From Chloroflexota bacterium (lineage in GTDB: Bacteria; Chloroflexota; Anaerolineae; Promineifilales; Promineifilaceae): a DNA stretch of 55,718 nt. This document shows positions 50,309 through 55,718 of this stretch, one piece after another. The notes under the pieces were generated by a model, which was not told where the DNA came from, made no database searches, and saw only the letters and a program-made list of their open reading frames with translations. Made by a program: the position numbers and the translations under genes. Position 1 is the first letter of the stretch, and each line of letters opens with the position of its first letter. The stretch covers positions 1 to 55,718 of the forward strand of contig JAKEFB010000223.1 of assembly GCA_022616275.1 (NCBI GenBank). Direction: 5' to 3'.

Positions 50309-52047
50309 TACAGCGCGCCGTAAACCAAAACGCCGTACACGGCCATCGTCAGCAGGCCATCTATAGCGCCATAGAGCAAAATGAAATAGAGCAGCGAGTT
50401 TACGTCGCGACGGTAAGTAAAATGCCAGGCCGTCACGATAGCGCCGATCATAATGGCGAGTGGAACGATAATCTGTAAGGGAAGTTGCATCCAGCCAGGC
50501 AGGTGAAGCCAGGCTGAAAAGGGCGCGTAGGCCAGGAGGCCCGGAATAGAAGCTACTTTCACTACCCAAAACGCAGCGACGGCCAGAGCAACGCTGACGA
50601 GCGTGCCCGGACTGGTCAATTTCTCCTCCCGCCGGCGCAGCACCGACGTCAACAACAGCAAGACGCCCGGCAAAATCAGCCACAGACTCACGGCAATCGG
50701 GGCTAACAGCGCCCCCGTCAGCAGGCCAAAAAGCGTCTCGGCCGCCAGCCGGCCCACGTCGTCGCTACTGAGGCTACGCAGCGCCTGCCGCAGGTCGGGC
50801 GCGGTGCTGGCAAAGTAGACGGTAAACCCTGAGCCGCCTGGCTCTAACCAGGTAGCGTAAAGGTAGCCGGCCGGATCGCTCAACACGGCCGGCGCGGTCG
50901 TGGCCGAGGAGGTAAAGCTCAACAACTGGTACGAGGTCGGACCCTCCTCCTCCAGGAAAAGCAGGCCGGCCTGGCTGGCTACCTTATTCCACTGGAAGCG
51001 GGCCTGGACCTGCACAGCCAGGGCCAGTTCGCCGGCCGGGGCCGGGTTAGGAAAGAGGCTGGCCGGCGTGGTCGAGCCTTCGCTGTAGCTCTCCAGCAGC
51101 ACCCGGGGGCCGGCCAGCAGCCCGCCGCCGGCCGCTTCTTCGTAAGGCAGGTCAGCCTCGGCCGGAACGCGCAACAACTGCGGCCGGTTCAACGCCGGCC
51201 GGCCGAGCGGAAAGGCCACATGGTTGGTGGACACGCTGCCGGCCGCCGCTCCCGTGCGGACAGCGATATTCCAAAACAGGTAAGCCTGCTCATGGTCCAG
51301 CCCCAGCCACGGCCCGTCCAGTTGGCTGGTGACGTTGACCGAAAACTCCGCCACGGCCGTTTCCTGGCCTGGTTGGAACACGCCTTCCGGGTAGGCGGCG
51401 TAATAAAAACGGGTCTGGCCGAAGCCCTGCGGGTAGTGAGCCCAGATAGCGTTCAGCGTCCCCTCATCGTCAAACCGCAACACCGGGCGGATACCGGCCT
51501 CGTCAACGACGACCACCTCCCCGTCTAATTCGCCCAGGGGCAGGGCGTACAGCCCTGGTTCGCGGCGCGCCGTAGCGAACCAGACGGCCGCCTGGCCACG
51601 GGAATTGACGGCGACATGGTACGATTCCACCTGGTAATCGCCCGACAACACCTGGGGGGGCGAAACAACGCGGCCGCTTTTGTCCAGCCGGGCCTGAAAC
51701 AGGCGGCGGTCGCTGAGCCAGAACAACTGCAACTCGCGGCCGTCCCAAAAGAGCAGCGGCTTATCCGGCTGGCTCAACGCCTGATCCAGCTTTTGCTGCC
51801 AAACAACGCGCGCCTGCCGGTCCAGCGCCAGGACTTGAAGTTGCAATGCCTCGTCCTCCCCGCCCACCAGCAGCAGGTAAACGGTGCCGGCCTCGTCCAG
51901 GGCCATAGATACCGGGTCCGGGATTTGGGCCGTACCCACCCATTGCGCCCGGCTCCAGCCAGGGGCGTTGAGCCACAACCGCCCGGCCGGCCCACTGCAA
52001 GCCGCCAGGCACAACGCCCCCAACAGAAAAATAAGATGTTTCTTCAT
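50308..52047 (-). CDS. Lipoprotein with beta-rich outer domain and C-terminal membrane helices
   Basis: 579 aa. Lipobox LAAC (Cys17). Residues 35-405 are beta-rich with repeated blocks such as MALDEAGTVYLLLVGG, VAVNSRGQAAVWFATARR, RFDDEGTLNAIWAHYPQGFG and LSDPAGYLYATWLEPGGSG, the look of a beta-propeller, though no family is recognised. Residues 425-579 contain about five helices (LFGLLTGALLAPIAVSLWLI; LPGVLLLLTSVL; LVSVALAVAAFWVVKVASI; LQIIVPLAIMIGAIVTAW; LLYFILLYGAIDGLLTMAVY). A lipid anchor plus C-terminal helices is an odd topology. It lies among peptide-transport genes; role unknown. Confidence 0.72.
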   Translation of the reverse strand: MKKHLIFLLGALCLAACSGPAGRLWLNAPGWSRAQWVGTAQIPDPVSMALDEAGTVYLLLVGGEDEALQLQVLALDRQARVVWQQKLDQALSQPDKPLLFWDGRELQLFWLSDRRLFQARLDKSGRVVSPPQVLSGDYQVESYHVAVNSRGQAAVWFATARREPGLYALPLGELDGEVVVVDEAGIRPVLRFDDEGTLNAIWAHYPQGFGQTRFYYAAYPEGVFQPGQETAVAEFSVNVTSQLDGPWLGLDHEQAYLFWNIAVRTGAAAGSVSTNHVAFPLGRPALNRPQLLRVPAEADLPYEEAAGGGLLAGPRVLLESYSEGSTTPASLFPNPAPAGELALAVQVQARFQWNKVASQAGLLFLEEEGPTSYQLLSFTSSATTAPAVLSDPAGYLYATWLEPGGSGFTVYFASTAPDLRQALRSLSSDDVGRLAAETLFGLLTGALLAPIAVSLWLILPGVLLLLTSVLRRREEKLTSPGTLVSVALAVAAFWVVKVASIPGLLAYAPFSAWLHLPGWMQLPLQIIVPLAIMIGAIVTAWHFTYRRDVNSLLYFILLYGAIDGLLTMAVYGVLVYGAL

Positions 52048-52077
52048 GGCCTATTGTCATCGCTCCCAACAACAAAA

Positions 52078-52105
52078 GTAGGGGCACGAACTATCGTGCC
52101 CCTAC
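52078..52105. repeat. 28-bp palindrome GTAGGGGCACGA-ACTA-TCGTGCCCCTAC
   Basis: 12-bp arms with a 4-nt centre; variant of the element at 41426. A CTCTAACTCTAG repeat follows (52108-52123), then a smaller palindrome GTTTTGGC-AGG-GCCAAAAC (52127-52145). Confidence 0.92.
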
Positions 52106-52159
52106 CCTGACTCTAACTCTAGCCGAGTTTTGGCAGGGCCAAAACCTGGCTCTGGCTTC

Positions 52160-52801
52160 TTAAGGCTGCTCGCTGGTAATATTCTCGGCCGCCACCCAGC
52201 CTTCCCCGGTGGGCGCATCAATCAGATACCAGGGTGTACCTTCAAACTCGGTCGTGTCCAGGATAGTCACAGCCACGTTACGTTCCTGGTTGGCAATTAG
52301 CCGGCCGCCGGGTTGATCATAGATGTTAATCAGGAAGCCCCGGCCGGTGAGGTAAACCGTGTCGCCCACTTGCGGCCCGGAGGCCGCCGCTTCCTCACCA
52401 CCTTCTTCCCCACCACTTTCCTCGCCCTCCAGGGGCACCAGGTTGTCGGCCTTCACCCAGCCCGGGGCAGTGCCGGCCTGGATGCGGTACCAGATTTCGC
52501 CCTCGAACTCCTGCGACTCCAGGACGGTCACTTCACTGTTGCGCGCCTGGCCACCGACAATCCGGCCGCCTGGCTCGTCGAGAACGTTGATCAGAAATCC
52601 GGTCCCAATGAGTAGGGCCTTATCGCCGGATTGGAAAGAAGCTCCTTCGGCCGATTCGCCGCTCCCGGAGGGTTGCAAGCGAGCCTCCTCGGCCCGGGCC
52701 GTTGCCTCCTCAGGCGACAGAACTTCCCCTGCCCGGTCGCAGGCCAGGCTCAACCCGATAAACACCACGACCAGCCACACCAGTGCAACACGCAACTTCA
52801 T
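52160..52801 (-). CDS. Lipoprotein with two SH3-like repeats
   Basis: 213 aa. Lipobox LSLAC (Cys21). After a Glu/Ser-rich spacer, two homologous units of about 65 residues: GFLINVLDEPGGRIVGGQAR ... EIWYRIQAGTAPGWVKADNL and GFLINIYDQPGGRLIANQER ... TPWYLIDAPTGEGWVAAENI, separated by an acidic spacer (EESGGEEGGEE). These are bacterial SH3-type folds that often bind cell-wall peptides. AAGGA lies 7 nt before the ATG. Same strand and orientation as the flanking transporter genes. Confidence 0.82.
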   Translation of the reverse strand: MKLRVALVWLVVVFIGLSLACDRAGEVLSPEEATARAEEARLQPSGSGESAEGASFQSGDKALLIGTGFLINVLDEPGGRIVGGQARNSEVTVLESQEFEGEIWYRIQAGTAPGWVKADNLVPLEGEESGGEEGGEEAAASGPQVGDTVYLTGRGFLINIYDQPGGRLIANQERNVAVTILDTTEFEGTPWYLIDAPTGEGWVAAENITSEQP

Positions 52802-52845
52802 TCGGCCATCCTTATAACCAATTACCCAATTACTTAACTACTTTT

Positions 52846-53877
52846 TTACCGCCCACGCAAACGCACGTCAAACGCATCCCGCAGGCCGTCACCCATGAAA
52901 TTGAAAGCCAGGGTCAAAAAGACCAGAGCCAGTCCCGGCACCAGGACCAGGTGGGCGTTGGATTGGATCCCCTGGTAGCTGGCGCTGATCATCGCTCCCC
53001 AACTGGGCGTGGGCGGGTTGACCCCCAGGCCGATAAAACTGAGCGCCGCCTCCAGGAAGATGTAGCCGGGAATGGCCAGGCTTTCGGCAATGAGCAACGG
53101 GCCGATGATGTTGGGCATCAGGTGGCGGAAAATGATCCGGCTGTCGCTGGCCCCCATGGCCTGGGCGGCCTCGACAAATTCCTTTTGTTTATAAGAAAGC
53201 ACCTGGCCGCGGGCCAGGCGGGCCATGCCAATCCAGTTCAAGGCGCCGATGGCGATGAACAGGAACAGCAGTCCGCCCATACGCTGGTCTAAATCCAGCA
53301 GGAAGCCAAGCAGGCCCGTCGAGGTACCCCGGCGCGACAGAGACTGGAAATAAAAGGTCATGACAATAATGATCGGCAGCGTGGGAATGGAGTACATAAA
53401 GTCTACCACGCGCATCATCAAGTTGTCTACCCGTCCCCCGGCATAACCGGAAACCGTACCGTAGACGAAGCCGATGATGATGCTGACGCTGGCGGCCACG
53501 AAAGCCACCGCCAGGGAGACCCGCGTGCCGTAAACCGTCCGGCTGTAGAGGTCGCGCCCCAGGCTGTCTGAACCGGCGACGTACAAGGTGCAGCCCCATT
53601 GGATGGGAGTGCCGGCCCAGTGGCACTTAGACAAGTTGCTCTCGAGGATGTTGTAGCCGGTTAACGGCTTGGCCCGGGCTGTGGCCGTGTTTTGGTCATT
53701 GAAACCGTAGGGGGTAATGAAAGGAGCAAAGATAGCCACCAGGAACACCAGGATGACAAAAATGGCCCCGACCACGCCGACCCTGTTGCGGCGAAACTCG
53801 CGCCAGGCGTCCTGGGCCGGGCTGCGCCCTTTGACGGCGGCCTCCGCCCTTTTTTCTGCTGCTATTTCTGCAACCAT
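52846..53877 (-). CDS. Peptide-type ABC permease, DppC-like (pair 3)
   Basis: 343 aa from ATG 53877, which has GGGAGA upstream; the longer frame to 53907 would include palindrome sequence. Helix 1 GVVGAIFVILVFLVAIFAPF, outer segment with CHWAGTPIQWGCTLYVAGSD (two Cys) and SLGRDLYSRTVYGTRVSL, EAA loop EFVEAAQAMGASDSRIIFRH, tail FNFMGDGLRDAFDVRLRGR. Belongs with the DppB-like gene upstream in the transcript. Confidence 0.94.
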   Translation of the reverse strand: MVAEIAAEKRAEAAVKGRSPAQDAWREFRRNRVGVVGAIFVILVFLVAIFAPFITPYGFNDQNTATARAKPLTGYNILESNLSKCHWAGTPIQWGCTLYVAGSDSLGRDLYSRTVYGTRVSLAVAFVAASVSIIIGFVYGTVSGYAGGRVDNLMMRVVDFMYSIPTLPIIIVMTFYFQSLSRRGTSTGLLGFLLDLDQRMGGLLFLFIAIGALNWIGMARLARGQVLSYKQKEFVEAAQAMGASDSRIIFRHLMPNIIGPLLIAESLAIPGYIFLEAALSFIGLGVNPPTPSWGAMISASYQGIQSNAHLVLVPGLALVFLTLAFNFMGDGLRDAFDVRLRGR

Positions 53878-53890
53878 TGCTCTTCTCCCT

Positions 53891-53941
53891 GTAGGGGCAC
53901 GATGCATCGCGCTGTAGGGGCATGATGCATCATGCCCCTAC
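53891..53941. repeat. Tandem pair: degenerate and perfect GTAGGGGCA palindrome
   Basis: 53891-53913 is a decayed copy (GTAGGGGCACGATGCATCGC...) and 53914-53941 a perfect 28-bp palindrome (GTAGGGGCATGATG / CATCATGCCCCTAC). Its last base is part of the TAG stop (53941-53943) of the DppB-like gene, giving TAGTAG. Confidence 0.93.
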
Positions 53942-54924
53942 TAATCGTAACGGATGCGTGGGTCTAACCAGGCGTAGAGAACGTCCACAAATAGATTACC
54001 GGCCACCAGCAAAACGCCGTAAATCAACGTCAGGCCGGTCAGCAGAAAGTACTCTCGCTGCTGGACGCTGGCAATGAACCAGCGGCCCATGCCGTTGAGG
54101 GCAAAGATTTGCTCGACGATCAGGCTGCCGGTCACCGCCCCGGCGATCAGCGGCCCCAACAACGTGGCCACCGGGATCATCGAGTTCTTCAAGGCGTGGA
54201 CGATAATGACCGCCGATTCGCGCAGCCCCTTGGCCCTGGCCGTGCGGATGTAGTCGGCCGAGAGCACGTCCAGCAGGCCGGCCCGCGTCAGCCGGGCGAT
54301 GCCGGCGGCGTAGGCCGTCCCCAGAGCAAAGCCGGGCAAGACGGCGTGCTTTAAGAACTCCGACGACAGAAGGTCACGGGGTTGGGGAAAAATCCCCAGG
54401 AAGAAAGGCGGTTCAGCGCCCCAGTTGATAGCCGGAAACCAGTTCAGGTTAACATAAAAGATGAGGATTAGTAGTGGTCCTAATACCAGGCTGGGCACCG
54501 AGGCAGACAACACAGCCACAAAGGTCGCGGTGTAGTCAACGAGTGAGTTGTGCTTCAGAGCGGCGATAATCCCGGCCGGCACGCCAATGGCAAAGCCCAG
54601 GAGAACGGCGATGCTGCCCAGTTGGAAGGAGACAGGGAAGCTCTGGGCAACGATATCGTTGACGTCCTGGCTCTGGTTGCGGAACAGGGGGCCTAAATCC
54701 CCTTTGAGCAGGTTCTGCATGTAGAGAAAGAACTGCTCCCAGAGAGGTCTGTCCAGGCCATAGCGGCGTTCCAGGATTTGCCGGATGTGCGGAGGCATGG
54801 ACCGCTCGCCCACGGTGTCAAACGGGCCGCCCGGCGTGGCGTGGATCATCACGAACGTAGCCAGGACGATCAAAAAGATAACCGGGATGGCTATCAATAA
54901 ACGGCGAATAATGTAGTTGATCAT
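53941..54924 (-). CDS. Peptide-type ABC permease, DppB-like (pair 3)
   Basis: 327 aa. N-terminal IIRRLLIAIPVIFLIVLATF, RYGLDRPLWEQFFLYMQNLL, EAA loop DYIRTARAKGLRESAVIIVH, NSMIPVATLLGPLIAGAVTG and tail DVLYAWLDPRIRYD. GGGAGG lies 5 nt before ATG 54924. The upstream 299-bp gap to the binding-protein gene holds only palindromes and hexamer repeats. Confidence 0.95.
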   Translation of the reverse strand: MINYIIRRLLIAIPVIFLIVLATFVMIHATPGGPFDTVGERSMPPHIRQILERRYGLDRPLWEQFFLYMQNLLKGDLGPLFRNQSQDVNDIVAQSFPVSFQLGSIAVLLGFAIGVPAGIIAALKHNSLVDYTATFVAVLSASVPSLVLGPLLILIFYVNLNWFPAINWGAEPPFFLGIFPQPRDLLSSEFLKHAVLPGFALGTAYAAGIARLTRAGLLDVLSADYIRTARAKGLRESAVIIVHALKNSMIPVATLLGPLIAGAVTGSLIVEQIFALNGMGRWFIASVQQREYFLLTGLTLIYGVLLVAGNLFVDVLYAWLDPRIRYD

Positions 54925-54961
54925 ATGAACCTCCCACCTGGTAACGGGCCACCAACTGCTT

Positions 54962-55027
54962 AACCTCCTGGAGGTTCAAGCGATGGTCGCCGGGCCGCCC
55001 GGCGCAATCGCCAACCTCGGGGAGGTT
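54962..55027. repeat. CCTCC...GGAGG palindromes around a GC-rich inverted repeat
   Basis: AACCTCCTGGAGGTT (54962-54976) and AACCTCGGGGAGGTT (55013-55027), with GCCGGGC-C-GCCCGGC between them. Confidence 0.8.
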
Positions 55028-55076
55028 ACACATTATACAAAGGAACAGGTGGTTTACAACCTGAACTACAGTTGTC

Positions 55077-55145
55077 AAACCCCGCAGGTCGGGGCACAAA
55101 ACGTGCCCGGGGCACGTTCCGTGCCCTCGGAGACCTGCGGGGTTT
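55077..55145. repeat. Nested 69-bp inverted repeat
   Basis: Outer 14-bp arms AAACCCCGCAGGTC (55077-55090) and GACCTGCGGGGTTT (55132-55145) enclose GGGCAC / GTGCCC arms and a perfect ACGTGCCC-G-GGGCACGT centre. Lies between the binding-protein and permease genes, like the palindrome at 45660. Confidence 0.85.
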
Positions 55146-55149
55146 CAAA

Positions 55150-55210
55150 AACTTGAGTTGCGAGTCCTGAGTTAGAGTTAGAGTAGGTTTTACTCTAACT
55201 CTAAACTTCA
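55150..55210. repeat. GAGTTA hexamer repeats, inverted
   Basis: GAGTTGCGAGTCCTGAGTTAGAG faces ACTCTAACTCTAAACT just before the stop codon of the binding-protein gene. Confidence 0.75.
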
Positions 55211-55223
55211 GGCAGGTCTGGGC

Positions 55224-55718
55224 TTACTCGCCCTGGGCCTCTAGCTGGGCGGCCTGGTCAACGCTGTAGTTGTACCACTGGTCGCCACCGAAGAGGGCTG
55301 GCGTGTAAGTATACCAGGGGTGGATAGCCACGTAGGCGATACGGACGTAGAGCGGGGCGAAGGGGAACTCGCCTTCGGCACCGAAGAACATCTCTTCAAT
55401 CTGGGCGTACAGCTCAATGCGCCGCGCCGGATCGGCCTCCTCGCGAGCCTCGACGATCAGGTCGTCAATCTCGTTGCAGGTCCGCTTGTTGCGGTTCTCG
55501 GCGTTGCCGCACCACAACACGTCGCCAACCCAGTTGTTCTCGTCGGCGTAGTCAGGACCCCAGCCCAGCGTCCACATGTGCGGCGCTTCCTCGTCCGGCA
55601 CGTCACCCGCCGTCGCCGCCAGCAGTTCCGCGAACGGCTGCTGCTCGATGACGATCGTGTCAGCCGGGCAACCCAGGTTCTCTTCCCAGTTGGCTTGGGC
55701 AAACTCAATCCAGTTGAG
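55224..55718 (-). CDS. Solute-binding protein family 5, C-terminal part (cut by window edge)
   Basis: 164 residues visible; the frame is open to the end of the window with no start (it begins LNWIEFAQANWEENLGCPAD). Family-5 C-terminal features: MWTLGWGPDYADENNWVGDV, TCNEIDDLIVEAREEADPAR, RIELYAQIEEMFF and FPFAPLYVRIAYVAIHPWYT. First visible gene of the third transporter set, upstream of its DppB- and DppC-like genes. The N-terminal lipobox would lie beyond the window. Confidence 0.9.
   Translation of the reverse strand, partial: LNWIEFAQANWEENLGCPADTIVIEQQPFAELLAATAGDVPDEEAPHMWTLGWGPDYADENNWVGDVLWCGNAENRNKRTCNEIDDLIVEAREEADPARRIELYAQIEEMFFGAEGEFPFAPLYVRIAYVAIHPWYTYTPALFGGDQWYNYSVDQAAQLEAQGE

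Noticed and set aside
1-55718. tRNA, rRNA, insertion sequence or prophage genes
   Set aside because: I looked for GGTTC-type T-arms, rRNA cores, DDE or serine transposases and phage genes in both strands and saw none; a tRNAscan or IS search could still find a missed one.

Overview
The window looks like chromosome from a GC-rich, free-living heterotroph of the phylum Chloroflexota (Anaerolineae/Ardenticatenia/Caldilineae side). This is an inference. It rests on: solute-binding lipoproteins with Pro/Thr, Glu/Ala/Pro or valine/glutamate-rich linkers; a Tat-exported DUF1501/DUF1800 pair; an alpha-2-macroglobulin-like protein; very frequent GGCCGG-type words; and gene ends littered with degenerate 6-8-mer tandem repeats and short palindromes. 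I see no rRNA, tRNA, CRISPR array, insertion sequence or phage gene.

Layout. 1-29.9 kb is a mosaic of short units on both strands: an amino-acid ABC ATPase, a membrane-anchored solute-binding protein, an ECF sigma factor fused to a bifunctional-nuclease domain, an aminotransferase, a GNAT protein, a sulfotransferase, a PqqB-like metallo-hydrolase, an FAD oxidoreductase, RNase Z and RtcA (with a small GxxExxY remnant between them), lipoproteins, a methyltransferase, an MFS transporter, a Uma2 protein and the DUF1501/DUF1800 pair. A stretch of broken genes follows: an alpha-2-macroglobulin gene lacking both ends, a truncated ATPase and an AT-richer membrane protein. Next come a PA14-domain secreted protein and a dipeptide epimerase/NlpC-P60 pair that looks like a murein-peptide recycling module.

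30.0-39.2 kb is a compact galactan-utilisation locus on the minus strand, of lower GC by eye: GH53 endo-galactanase, binding lipoprotein, MalF- and MalG-type permeases, GH42 beta-galactosidase and a LacI-family regulator. The operator TCAACG-N2-CGTTGA lies just downstream of the -10 box at two promoters, which makes the regulatory logic readable: extracellular galactan is cut, galacto-oligosaccharides are imported, then hydrolysed in the cytoplasm.

39.3-55.7 kb is one long minus-strand series of oligopeptide/dipeptide-type ABC transporter genes: three DppB/DppC permease pairs, two family-5 binding proteins (one cut by the window edge) and a single DppD/DppF ATPase pair behind a strong promoter. 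Interleaved are a c-type cytochrome-like protein, a five-helix membrane protein, a lipoprotein with a membrane tail and an SH3-repeat lipoprotein.

Two signals run through the window. First, the stop codons of about seventeen genes lie inside, or directly against, a short repeat or palindrome, which often supplies the stop codon itself. Second, at least six genes without a Shine-Dalgarno sequence have a -10-like hexamer ending 6-9 nt before the start codon, which predicts leaderless mRNAs.
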